Positions 1 through 5,497 of a stretch of DNA of 5,957 nucleotides are shown here, in pieces. The notes beneath the pieces were generated by a model. It was not told the origin of the DNA. It saw only the letters and a list, made by a program, of their open reading frames with translations, and did no database searches. This DNA is from Halobacteriales archaeon SW_5_68_122. Its GTDB lineage: Archaea > Halobacteriota > Halobacteria > Halobacteriales > Haloarculaceae. Positions within the stretch are counted from its first letter, which is position 1, and the number at the start of each line of letters is the position of its first letter. The translations under genes were made by a program, and so were the position numbers. Location of the stretch: the NCBI GenBank assembly GCA_003022815.1, contig PXSL01000062.1:1-5957 (forward strand), given 5' to 3'.

Positions 1-1
1 G

Positions 2-142
2 GAGTGGCGGTTCACCACCCGCGGCATCGAGTTAGACAGCGATGGTCCCGCTGTCGGGACCGAAGAGCAGATCGCAGTCGGCGACGGCACGCTCTACTTT
101 ACCACCGGCGCCGGGGACCTGTACGCGGTGACCGACGGGTGA
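2..142 (+). CDS. PQQ-like beta-propeller repeat protein, C-terminal end (partial)
   Basis: This frame is open from the left edge to a TGA at 140-142 and gives the last 46 residues of a larger protein. The end reads VGDGTLYFTTGAGDLYAVTDG. The pattern of a VGDGxLYF strand, a turn and a GDLYAV strand is what PQQ-like (BamB-type or quinoprotein-type) beta-propeller repeats show, where each blade repeats 'V.dG.vyvgs.dg.lyAld'. In haloarchaea such proteins are usually secreted or cell-surface, often Tat lipoproteins, and of unknown substrate. The N-terminus and any signal peptide lie outside the window, so location and function cannot be judged. A short WD40-like or kelch-like blade is the alternative, but the GDLYAV ending favours the PQQ type. 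Confidence 0.7.
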   Translation, partial: EWRFTTRGIELDSDGPAVGTEEQIAVGDGTLYFTTGAGDLYAVTDG

Positions 143-186
143 CCTCGGCGGCCGTCGACCTACCGGTCCACCGGCCACTGCTGTCG

Positions 187-390
187 ATGGATAAGCCCGA
201 CATCACGGAGCGGGCACGCCGGTTGGGGACCTACGAGGCCGCCGAGATCGAGGCTGGGTGCAACCGGCTGGTCTCGGACGATCCCGAGACCACCGGTCGA
301 CTGGAGGGGCTCTTGAGGGTCGAACCCAATGACCTGCTGACGCGGGCCGAAGCCGACGCCCGCGAGGCCGCCCGGATCGAGTTCCGGTGA
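187..390 (+). CDS. Small acidic hypothetical protein (67 aa)
   Basis: I do not recognise this family. The ATG at 187 gives a 67-residue protein, MDKPDITERARR..., rich in Asp, Glu and Arg, with a single Cys (residue 25) and no signal peptide or membrane segment. It looks mostly helical: two charged stretches, roughly residues 5-27 and 33-66, separated by SDDPET. The acidity and codon use fit a haloarchaeal cytosolic protein. It starts 44 nt after the beta-propeller gene and may be co-transcribed with it, because no clear TATA-like element lies 25-30 nt upstream of the ATG. An alternative GTG at 139-141 would overlap the upstream TGA (GTGA) and add 16 residues, which would suggest translational coupling. 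I prefer the ATG because the added residues look unlike a start region. Its stop abuts the stop of the opposite-strand zinc-ribbon gene. Confidence 0.6.
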   Translation: MDKPDITERARRLGTYEAAEIEAGCNRLVSDDPETTGRLEGLLRVEPNDLLTRAEADAREAARIEFR

Positions 391-528
391 TCACAGGTCG
401 CGCACGAGGCCGCACTGTCGGCACTTCCAGACGCCGTCTCCTATCTTCTCGAACTGGGCCTTCTGGAAGCTCCCGCCCAGACTGTTCTCACACTCCGGGT
501 TCGGACAGCGGTCCGAGATGCGCTGCAT
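391..528 (-). CDS. Small zinc-ribbon protein (45 aa)
   Basis: The protein is 45 residues long with two cysteine pairs, C8-x4-C13 (CPNPEC) and C36-x2-C39 (CRQC), separated by 22 residues that look like a beta hairpin (GSFQKAQFEKIGDGVWKC). This is a single zinc-ribbon or rubredoxin-like knuckle fold binding one metal ion. Haloarchaeal genomes carry many such one-domain zinc-finger proteins, mostly of unknown function; binding to nucleic acid, ribosome or transcription machinery is possible but not shown here. I chose the ATG at 528 because a TATATA-like element (on the minus strand, 558-554) lies 26-30 nt upstream, the expected geometry for a leaderless haloarchaeal transcript. A longer reading from an ATG at 615 (74 aa) adds a low-complexity N-terminus and lacks a promoter at the right distance. 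Confidence 0.75.
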   Translation of the reverse strand: MQRISDRCPNPECENSLGGSFQKAQFEKIGDGVWKCRQCGLVRDL

Positions 529-550
529 GTCAGCAGCTATCTCGCGGGGC

Positions 551-560
551 CCGTATATGT
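551..560 (-). promoter_or_regulatory. TATA box for the zinc-ribbon gene
   Basis: The minus strand reads ACATATACGG here. The ATATA core (558-554) is 26-30 nt before the A of the ATG at 528. It is the only AT-rich run in a GC-rich stretch, so transcription probably begins at or next to the start codon. Confidence 0.55.
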
Positions 561-600
561 CCGTCGTCGGACCGGCGGAGTGCGGTCGTCCCGCCGGAAG

Positions 601-610
601 AATCAAAACC
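601..610 (+). promoter_or_regulatory. Possible core promoter of the lipoprotein gene
   Basis: AATCAAAACC is the only A-rich run before the ATG at 641 and lies at -40 to -31. If it serves as the TATA/BRE region, the transcript would begin about 5-10 nt before the ATG. It does not match the haloarchaeal TATA pattern well, so the call is weak. Confidence 0.3.
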
Positions 611-640
611 TTCATCTGACGGTCGGATGACCGTCTTGCC

Positions 641-967
641 ATGGAGCGACGCAAGTTTCTCGCGACGACGGGTGCGGCGGCCGTGGTCGGGCTCGCCGGC
701 TGCAGCCAGCCGGAGCCGACAGTCGAGAACGTCACCGCCGAGGGACAGCTGATCGGGCCGACGGAGATAACCGTCGAGGTGCAGAACAGTGGTTCCGCCG
801 GCGAGGCCGAGATCGTCATCAGGACCTACGACGAACAGGACACGGTGCTCGACGAGTTCACCCGGCAGATAGCGCTACAGGAGGGCGAGCGCCGCGAGGA
901 AACCTTCGAGGTCGAAATCAAGTCGTTCCGGGATCGACCGCACGACTGCGTCGGTCAACCCGGTTAG
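641..967 (+). CDS. Tat-dependent lipoprotein, probably frameshifted at its 3' end
   Basis: The N-terminus is a textbook haloarchaeal Tat lipoprotein signal: MERRKFLATTG, a hydrophobic AAAVVGLAG stretch, and a lipobox L18-A-G-C21, so the mature protein should be exported folded and lipid-anchored at Cys21 on the outer face of the membrane. The mature part (PTVENVTAEGQLIGPTEITVEVQ... and onward) alternates short strands and turns like a small Ig-like or CARDB/FxLYD-type beta sandwich. Function is unknown; many haloarchaeal lipoproteins share this layout. The frame as sequenced gives 108 residues, but the last 14 or so (SFRDRPHDCVGQPG) look unlike the rest. Removing one T from the TT at 926-927 would give ...EIKSSGIDRTTASVNPVRQSQ with a stop at 978-980, a natural final strand. 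The gene is therefore probably 641-980 with a one-base insertion, either real or a sequencing error. Confidence 0.75.
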   Translation: MERRKFLATTGAAAVVGLAGCSQPEPTVENVTAEGQLIGPTEITVEVQNSGSAGEAEIVIRTYDEQDTVLDEFTRQIALQEGERREETFEVEIKSFRDRPHDCVGQPG

Positions 968-1101
968 ACAGTCACAGTAATCACTATCGCTGTTCGTCCG
1001 GGGCAGGCCACACGGAGCCCTCCCCTGCGACCGTCGGGTCACGTATTCACGACCGATCTTATGGGCGGTCTCGGCGACAGTCGAAGGCCCGCACAGTGCG
1101 C
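968..1101. other. Intergenic spacer between lipoprotein and fen1
   Basis: The spacer lies between converging genes. I see no supported gene here. It contains a short palindrome, CGCAC-A-GTGCG (1090-1100), directly after the fen1 stop on the minus strand, and a TATA-like CTTATGG around 1058-1064 with no convincing start codon at the right distance on either strand. No U-rich terminator tract is visible. Confidence 0.5.
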
Positions 1102-2088
1102 TTACGTCCAGCGGTCGAGGCCGGCCTGGACGACGGACTCCTCGATGCGCTCAAAGCCGCGTTCGACCTCCGACCCGGGGACCCCCCACACCTCGGTGAC
1201 AAACCGCTTTGCGCCCTCGAGGTCGGGGTCGATGTCCGTGTCGTAGGCGTAGTCGTCCGTCACCGTCGGGTCCAGGAACATCGACTGGATGCGGTCGGCG
1301 TGCGGGATGGTCTCCTCGCGGGCACTGAGGGCGCCCTCGAGGTCACCGTGCTCGTGGACGAGCTTCACCGCGGTCTTCGGCCCGATTCCCGGGATGCCCT
1401 CGTTGAAGTCCGTGCCGACGAGGACGGCCGCGGCCACGAGCCCCTCCCAGGTGAGGTCGTGTTCGGCCAGCGTCGCCTCGAAATCCATGCATTCGGGGTC
1501 GCCCTTGCTGGTCAGCTGTCGGAGCGTGTGGGGCGCCCCGAGGAGGAGCGCGTCGTAGTCCTCGCTACCGACGTAGTCGGCGTCGCCGTAGCGGGCCATG
1601 TGGGCCGCCTGAGCCTCGCCCTCGGCGGGCGCCTCGACGTACGGCACGTCGAGGTAGTCGAGCAGTTCGCGCGTGGTCGACTGGATGGTTCCGGTGAGTC
1701 GTTGCGTGCGGGACTCCAGGGTCGCTATCTCGGCGGCCTCGGCGTCGTCACTCTCGCGGGCCGCCTCCAGCTGGTCCTCGTAGTCCTCTCGCTGGTCGCG
1801 GCGCTCGGCCACCTCGTCGTCCTTCAGCTCCGTGACGCCGCCGTCGAAGACGAACACGGGCGTGACGTCGTGCTCGAAGAACTTCGGCAGTCCCCGGACG
1901 ACGCCGATGAGGTTGGGCACCTCCTCGCCGTCGGCCGTGGTGTAGGCGTTGCTGCTCGTGAACCGGACCGTCGTCGTCAGGTAGCGGTACAGCCAGTTGT
2001 GCGCGTCGACGGCGACGACGGCCCCGGCCAGTTCCTCGAACGGGGTCGGCTCGATGACCGCCAGTTGCCTGAGGTCCGCGTTTCCCAT
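1102..2088 (-). CDS. fen: Flap endonuclease 1 (FEN1/XPG family)
   Basis: This is a structure-specific 5' nuclease that removes RNA-primer flaps during Okazaki-fragment maturation and in long-patch base excision repair, working with the PCNA clamp. The 328-residue length is normal for archaeal FEN1. The XPG-N domain comes first, with metal ligands D28 (VVAVDAHNW) and D81 (VFVFDG). The XPG-I domain follows, with E155 and E157 ([13 protein letters not shown]) and D176 and D178 (SEDYDALL). Then comes D226 with the helix-two-turn-helix DNA-binding motif ([16 protein letters not shown]). All seven acidic ligands appear present. The last residues, Q321-AGL-DR-W327-T328, form a PCNA-interacting peptide at the extreme C-terminus, as is common in haloarchaea. 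The start follows the GNAT gene by 40 nt, and a TATA-like element precedes it, so it may use its own promoter as well as read-through. The initial Met is followed by G2-N3-A4-D5, consistent with family starts. Confidence 0.96.
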   Translation of the reverse strand: MGNADLRQLAVIEPTPFEELAGAVVAVDAHNWLYRYLTTTVRFTSSNAYTTADGEEVPNLIGVVRGLPKFFEHDVTPVFVFDGGVTELKDDEVAERRDQREDYEDQLEAARESDDAEAAEIATLESRTQRLTGTIQSTTRELLDYLDVPYVEAPAEGEAQAAHMARYGDADYVGSEDYDALLLGAPHTLRQLTSKGDPECMDFEATLAEHDLTWEGLVAAAVLVGTDFNEGIPGIGPKTAVKLVHEHGDLEGALSAREETIPHADRIQSMFLDPTVTDDYAYDTDIDPDLEGAKRFVTEVWGVPGSEVERGFERIEESVVQAGLDRWT

Positions 2089-2112
2089 CGGCGGCAGTAG
2101 GGGCGGCGACCG

Positions 2113-2120
2113 CTTGAAAG
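2113..2120 (-). promoter_or_regulatory. Possible TATA box for fen1
   Basis: The minus strand reads CTTTCAAG at -32 to -25 relative to the fen1 ATG (2088). It lies in the 40-nt gap after the GNAT stop codon and is AT-rich against its GC-rich flanks. This suggests a leaderless fen1 transcript independent of the gene upstream. Confidence 0.45.
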
Positions 2121-2128
2121 TTCCCGAC

Positions 2129-2680
2129 CTACCCGCCCGGCGGGTCGGCGCCCCGCCTGTCGTCGAGGAACTCGGTTTCGGCGGCGGAGAGCTCCCGCGC
2201 CCGGAACCGGTCCAGGCCCGCCCGGTAGGCGTCGGCGTCCCGGTCGACAGGGCGGTCGGCCGGCCGCTTGAGGACGAGCTCCGCCAGCCCCGTCTCCTCG
2301 CCGGTGAACGCGAACCCGGCGCGGTACAGCGCCTCGTAGGCGAAGGGGTTGTTGACCGCGATGCGGACCCGCTCGTAGCCGCGGTCGGCGGCCTCCTCGA
2401 CGACCGCTCGACAGAGCCGCGGGCCGAGACCCTCGCCCCGCCAGTCGTCCCGGACCGTCACGTACCGGAGCCACAGCGTCGAGGGGTCGGTTCGGTCGTC
2501 GTTGAACGCGACGGCCGCCAGCACCGCGTCGTCGTACTCGCGGTCGCTGGTCTCCCCGGGGTCGCGGACCACGGCCTTGCCCGTGTTCGACATCACGAAC
2601 TTGCCGGCGTAGCTGAACCGCCGGTAATCGAGCCGCAGCGTCGGCCCGTTCGGCGGCCACCCGAGGACGACGACCTCCAT
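2129..2680 (-). CDS. GNAT-family N-acetyltransferase
   Basis: The protein should transfer an acetyl group from acetyl-CoA to an amine; the acceptor is not predictable. The acetyl-CoA-binding motif A lies at residues 71-97: strand LRYVTV, then R77-DDW-R81-G-E-G-L-G86, which binds the pyrophosphate, followed by a helix ([16 protein letters not shown]). Motif B follows with the conserved N-x-x-A-x-x-x-Y-x-x-x-G-F pattern ([14 protein letters not shown], 110-123). N-terminal residues 16-60 form the expected opening strands. The last 45 residues (139-183) are a charged, Arg- and Asp-rich extension beyond the GNAT fold, unlikely to be catalytic. The gene sits just upstream of fen1 on the same strand. 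The ATG at 2680 is supported by a TATA-like element about 24-30 nt upstream, shared with the divergent methyltransferase. Confidence 0.85.
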   Translation of the reverse strand: MEVVVLGWPPNGPTLRLDYRRFSYAGKFVMSNTGKAVVRDPGETSDREYDDAVLAAVAFNDDRTDPSTLWLRYVTVRDDWRGEGLGPRLCRAVVEEAADRGYERVRIAVNNPFAYEALYRAGFAFTGEETGLAELVLKRPADRPVDRDADAYRAGLDRFRARELSAAETEFLDDRRGADPPGG

Positions 2681-2703
2681 ATCCTCGCGTGGAGGGCAAC
2701 GGA

Positions 2704-2710
2704 GTTATGC
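2704..2710. promoter_or_regulatory. Shared TATA-like element for two divergent leaderless genes
   Basis: GTTATGC (GCATAAC on the minus strand) lies near the middle of the 50-bp spacer between the GNAT start (2680, -) and the methyltransferase start (2731, +). It occupies -30 to -24 for the GNAT gene and -27 to -21 for the methyltransferase, both matching the TATA position of leaderless haloarchaeal transcripts. It is the only AT-rich stretch in the spacer, so the two promoters probably overlap and may compete. Confidence 0.55.
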
Positions 2711-2730
2711 CCGGCGCCCGAGGCCCCGCT

Positions 2731-3288
2731 ATGCGCCGTGACGTTGCGCTCTTCGACGCGTTCGCGCCGGTGTACGACATGCTCATGCCGCCGGCCGACC
2801 GGACGGCGCTCCGGAAGGGGCTGGCGTGCGCCGACCGGGACGTCGAGCGGTGCGTCGAGGTGGGCGGCGGGTCCGGCCGGGCCGCGAGCGAGGTCGGGGC
2901 GGCCGTCGTCGACCCGGCCCGCGGGATGCTCGGGCGCGCCCGCGGGCGGGGGCTGGAGACGGTCCAGGGGTCCGCCGACGAACTTCCGTTGGCCGACGGG
3001 AGCGTCGACGCGGTGCTCGTCGTCGACGCGCTACACCACTTTCCCGACCGGGAGGCGGCCCTCGCGGAGACGGCCCGCGTACTGGCGCCGGGCGGCGTGC
3101 TCGTGGTCCGGGAGTTCGACCGCTCGACGGTCCGCGGCCGGTGGCTAACGGAAGCCGAACAGTTGGTCGGCTTCGACTCGCTGTTCTACACCGCGGCGGA
3201 GCTGGAAGCGGCCATCAACGACGCCGGCCTTGACGCCCGCCCCGTCGAGTATGGGTTCGGCATGACCGTCGTTGGCGTCGAGGAGTAG
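2731..3288 (+). CDS. Class I SAM-dependent methyltransferase (type 11 family)
   Basis: The protein should transfer a methyl group from S-adenosylmethionine; the substrate is unknown. The 185 residues hold the Rossmann-type motifs in order. There is an N-terminal F-A-P-V-Y-D segment (11-16), typical of UbiE-like methyltransferases, and motif I VEVGGGSGR (42-50) for SAM binding. An acidic D61 follows strand 2 (VVDPARGM) to hold the ribose. GSADELPLADGSVDAVLVVDALHHFPD (80-106) carries the motif II/III region, and LAPGGVLVVREFD (118-130) is the post-motif strand. The C-terminus is short, so the substrate-binding cap must be small. In-frame starts at 2689 (GTG) and 2707 (ATG) would add 14 or 8 residues, but I chose 2731 because the TATA-like element lies at 2704-2710 and overlaps the 2707 codon. 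It ends 15 bp from the stop of the opposing DUF3054 gene. Confidence 0.85.
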   Translation: MRRDVALFDAFAPVYDMLMPPADRTALRKGLACADRDVERCVEVGGGSGRAASEVGAAVVDPARGMLGRARGRGLETVQGSADELPLADGSVDAVLVVDALHHFPDREAALAETARVLAPGGVLVVREFDRSTVRGRWLTEAEQLVGFDSLFYTAAELEAAINDAGLDARPVEYGFGMTVVGVEE

Positions 3289-3303
3289 CGTCGGGTGCCG
3301 GGG

Positions 3304-3717
3304 CTACCGGGCCAAGAAGTAGAACCCCCGCCAGAACGAGAGTACGAGAGCCCCGCCGACGAGCATAACGACGGCAAAGGTGGGGTCGAAGCCGCTGGCC
3401 GGGACGGCCACGACGCGGGCGACAAGGCCCACGACGACGGCCGGTATCCACGAGCGAATCGCGAGCGGAATCGAGGAGTTGGGCGCAGACCCCCCGCCTG
3501 GCGAGTACGCGCCGACGAGCGGTGCACAGACCAGCCACCCCAGGATGAACGGCCAGGCGGCGTCGACGTAGATCATTGGTGCAATCTTGAGTGCGGGGAT
3601 GGTATGATGCCGGAGCACACCGGCGAGGAAGAACAGCAGAAGAACGGCCAGGTCACCGACCACGAGGGGCCAGGTGCTCGCGTCGAGGCGCTGCTCGAGG
3701 AACGACTGCTCTGACAT
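3304..3717 (-). CDS. DUF3054 family integral membrane protein
   Basis: The 137-residue protein has about four hydrophobic segments: roughly residues 17-35, 46-70, 88-105 and 112-129, with short polar loops. The first segment carries Gly21-Asp22 and is followed by R36-H37. The second carries WPFILGWLVCAPLVGAY. This pattern fits DUF3054, a family of small membrane proteins common in actinobacteria and haloarchaea with no known biochemical role. The charged N-terminus (MSEQSFLEQRLDAS) should be cytoplasmic or surface-exposed but gives no function. The ATG at 3717 is supported by a TATA-like CTTGTAG at -28 to -22 on the minus strand. The gene lies downstream of the broken MFS gene on the same strand but has its own promoter signal, with a strong hairpin in the 122-nt gap. 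Confidence 0.8.
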   Translation of the reverse strand: MSEQSFLEQRLDASTWPLVVGDLAVLLLFFLAGVLRHHTIPALKIAPMIYVDAAWPFILGWLVCAPLVGAYSPGGGSAPNSSIPLAIRSWIPAVVVGLVARVVAVPASGFDPTFAVVMLVGGALVLSFWRGFYFLAR

Positions 3718-3738
3718 GAGCAGGGGTTCGATGGCCCC

Positions 3739-3745
3739 CTACAAG
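3739..3745 (-). promoter_or_regulatory. TATA-like element for the DUF3054 gene
   Basis: The minus strand reads CTTGTAG at -28 to -22 relative to the ATG at 3717, within a GC-rich setting. It suggests independent, leaderless transcription of the DUF3054 gene. Confidence 0.45.
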
Positions 3746-3787
3746 GCCTTGCGGATTCGTACTCACTGCTGTGGGTCAGTACCGAAT

Positions 3788-3811
3788 CGACCGTCCGATT
3801 GCGGACGGTCG
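3788..3811. repeat. Perfect 10-bp inverted repeat with 4-nt loop
   Basis: The arms CGACCGTCCG (3788-3797) and CGGACGGTCG (3802-3811) are exact reverse complements around an ATTG loop. As RNA this would be a very stable hairpin. It lies 28 nt past the MFS stop codon (minus strand) and about 70 nt before the DUF3054 start. There is no U-rich tract after it on the minus strand, so it does not look like a classical terminator. It could be an RNA 3'-end or processing hairpin, or a protein-binding palindrome. Confidence 0.6.
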
Positions 3812-3839
3812 TCCCGGCGAACAGTCACAGCGATCGGTA

Positions 3840-5010
3840 TCAGTCGGCGCCAGCGGCCAGTCCCGACCCTTCCGGCGGCCGGAGCGCGAGCGCGGCGACG
3901 CCGGCGCCGGCCGCGAGCGCCCCGCCCAGCGCGAACGTGGGTCCCCAGCCGACGGCGGCCGCAAGGTAGCCGGCGACGGTGCCGGCGACGACGCCGCCGC
4001 CGACCTTCGCGGTGTAGAGGACGGCGTAGTTGCTCGAGGAGAACTCCGACCCGTAGTAGTCGGCGAGTAGCGCGGGGAAGTAGACGTACAGCGGCGAGGA
4101 GAAGAACATCGCCAGCAGGACCAGGGCGACGAACGCGACCGGCAGGCCGGCTCGGCCGGCGGCGACGAGGCCGAACCGGAAGAGGCCGGCGAGCAGGAAC
4201 GACGCCACCATCACGGGCTTGCGGCCGAGCCGGTCGGTCACGCCCCCGAGGACGAGCCGCGACCCGCCGGCCGCAAGCGGCAGCAGCGTCGCGGCGACGG
4301 TCGCGATCAGGTCGGTGAAGCCCAGCTCCTCGGCGAAGGTCACTACATTGGCGAGAACGATGAGGTCCGCGCCCGCGGTGGCGACGAACATGGCGTACAG
4401 CAGCCAGAACTGCCAGGTGCGGGCCATCTCACGGGTGGTGTACGTGGCCCCGCGGAGCGACGCCGCGACGCCGGAGTCGCCGTCGTTCAGGTCCAGCCAC
4501 TCCTCCGGAGGGTCCCGGAGGACGGCGCTACCGGCGAGAAGAACCACCAGGATGACGAGGCCGACGTTCCGGAGGACGGCGGGGTAGCTCTCGATGGTAG
4601 CGTTGGCCCGGACGTACGGCACTGCCAGCACGCTGCCGGCGGCGAAGGCCATCGTCCCGAGGCCGGTGGTGAGGCCCGCCCGGTCGGGAAACCACTTGAC
4701 GGCGGTGTTGACCGCGACGGTGTAGACGATGCCGACGCCGACCGCCCCCAGCGAGTACAGCACGTACAGTTGCGGGAGGGAGGTCGCGTAGGCGAGTCCG
4801 GAAGACGACGTACAGCGAGAAGACGGCGCCCAGCGCGGCCGGCGCGACCTCGAGGCTCCTCGACAGCGGCGACGCGATGGACGACCAGACGTACTGGTAT
4901 GGGCTGACCGCCGCCATCATCCCGGCGGCGGCCGCGACCTGCCACCACCGCGAGAACCCCAGGGCCGCCCGCGCCCGCTCTCCGTACGCCACCGACGACT
5001 CATCGCTCAT
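3840..5010 (-). pseudogene. OFA-type major facilitator transporter, disrupted by internal deletion/frameshift
   Basis: Two frames together encode one MFS transporter resembling the oxalate/formate antiporter (OFA) group. The ATG at 5010 gives 70 residues, MSDESSVAYG... through TM1 with SPYQYVWSSI and into TM2 (ALGAVFSLYVVF). The homology then jumps to another frame at 4799 (GLAYATSLPQLYVLYSLGAVGVG...) and runs about 319 codons to a stop at 3840-3842, including a D-P-P-x-x-W loop, the second-half motif GGVTDRLGRK and a late AKVGGG helix. Between F70 and GLAYA the family normally has roughly 30-36 residues: the end of TM2, the first DRxGR-type cytoplasmic loop and the start of TM3. Those are absent, so the change is a deletion whose length is not a multiple of three, not a one-base slip. 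As sequenced, translation ends after about 160 residues at 4528. The substrate is unknown; the OFA label rests on similarity only. Confidence 0.8.
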
Positions 5011-5033
5011 CGACCGCCGATTGTGGTGGGGGC

Positions 5034-5042
5034 GAGATAAGC
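5034..5042 (-). promoter_or_regulatory. TATA box for the MFS gene
   Basis: The minus strand reads GCTTATCTC, with TTATCT (5040-5035) at -30 to -25 relative to the ATG at 5010. This matches the haloarchaeal TATA consensus and position, so the broken transporter still has an apparently intact promoter. Confidence 0.6.
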
Positions 5043-5253
5043 GGCCGGACTTCGTGGCGACCGCGTCGGCAACCATCCCGAAGAGTGTCCGACAGATGGA
5101 ATCCTCTCAGATGCCACCCCGTCTGGAAGCGGCTTGTAAGTTATCAGGAGATTTTGAGTAGCTTCTCCGATATCCATCGGTTGGCATCTCGTGGTTTATC
5201 AGACAGCATTGAGAAACACTTATGATGTTGATTCTCATAGAAAGTATCGTATT
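5043..5253. other. Divergent intergenic region, relatively AT-rich
   Basis: This spacer separates the MFS promoter from the small membrane protein gene. It is visibly richer in A and T than the coding DNA, most clearly after 5130. It holds an 8-bp inverted repeat, AGATGCCA (5109-5116) and TGGCATCT (5182-5189), a direct repeat TTATCAG (5141-5147 and 5196-5202), and the palindromic promoter region described separately. A 21-codon reading frame starting with the ATG at 5096 is too short to support as a gene. Confidence 0.5.
5210..5237 (+). promoter_or_regulatory. Promoter of the small membrane gene flanked by an inverted repeat (possible operator)
   Basis: TGAGAA (5210-5215) and TTCTCA (5232-5237) are exact reverse complements with centres 22 bp apart, about two helical turns. 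Between them lies CTTATGAT (5219-5226), a TATA-like element at -35 to -28 from the ATG at 5254, which would give a leader of only a few nucleotides. A dimeric regulator bound to the arms would cover the TATA box and act as a repressor; this is inference from geometry. Confidence 0.45.
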
Positions 5254-5490
5254 ATGGTAGGCTACTACGACATCGTCTTGGGTCTCATTCCCCTCTCGCT
5301 CGTCGGCCTGACCGCGCTGCTGCTGACGACCGGCCTTTCGCTCTCGGTGGCCGCCGCCCTGGCCTCAACGGTCGCCGTCGGCCTGATGGGCCACGCGATG
5401 TTCGTCAACGCGCCCGCGGTCGGAACGGCCGGCGCCGATGGCCCCACGGCCGACCATACCACGGCCGGCGACGACTTCGCCGCCGATTAA
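5254..5490 (+). CDS. Small two-helix membrane protein (78 aa), uncharacterised
   Basis: The 78-residue protein begins MVGYYDIVLG and has two hydrophobic segments, about residues 8-27 (VLGLIPLSLVGLTALLLTTG) and 31-51, joined by a very short turn (LSLS), followed by a polar, Ala-, Thr- and Asp-rich tail ending DDFAAD. The second helix carries GHAMFVN, a polar spot (H47, N52) at the membrane edge. I recall similar short proteins in other haloarchaea as conserved hypotheticals but cannot name the family. The acidic tail is on one side of the membrane, probably with the N-terminus on the same side. The frame is open from 5191, but the extra 21 residues are unlike a protein start and overlap the promoter, so I chose 5254. 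It lies 38 nt upstream of the cyclodeaminase homologue and could be co-transcribed with it. Confidence 0.75.
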   Translation: MVGYYDIVLGLIPLSLVGLTALLLTTGLSLSVAAALASTVAVGLMGHAMFVNAPAVGTAGADGPTADHTTAGDDFAAD

Positions 5491-5497
5491 ACACAGC

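Noticed and set aside
613..615. Alternative upstream start for the zinc-ribbon gene giving 74 residues
   Set aside because: No TATA-like element lies 25-30 nt upstream, and the added residues overlap the promoter that fits the 528 start.
1042..1064. TATA-like CTTATGG and a GTG-initiated antisense frame running into the lipoprotein 3' end
   Set aside because: The distance from TATA-like element to GTG is too short for a leaderless start, and the frame shows no protein-like features.
1096..2100. A 334-codon open frame on the + strand opposite fen1
   Set aside because: It is an antisense shadow of a GC-rich gene. Its Val-, Leu- and Arg-rich composition has no recognisable motif, while the minus strand encodes a complete FEN1.
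2131..2145. ACCCGCC-C-GGCGGGT palindrome at the 3' end of the GNAT gene
   Set aside because: The loop is a single base, and the sequence encodes the Pro-Pro-Gly-Gly C-terminus in GC-rich codons. A terminator role is not supported by a U-rich tract.
968..3840. Short direct similarity, ACAGTCACAG followed by a related ATC..TATC stretch, at 968 and 3821
   Set aside because: A 10-base match is expected by chance several times in 6 kb, and the flanks diverge. It is not enough for a repeat family or attachment site.
5096..5162. A 21-codon frame MESSQMPPRL... in the divergent spacer
   Set aside because: It is too short, has no promoter at the expected distance and no recognisable motif.
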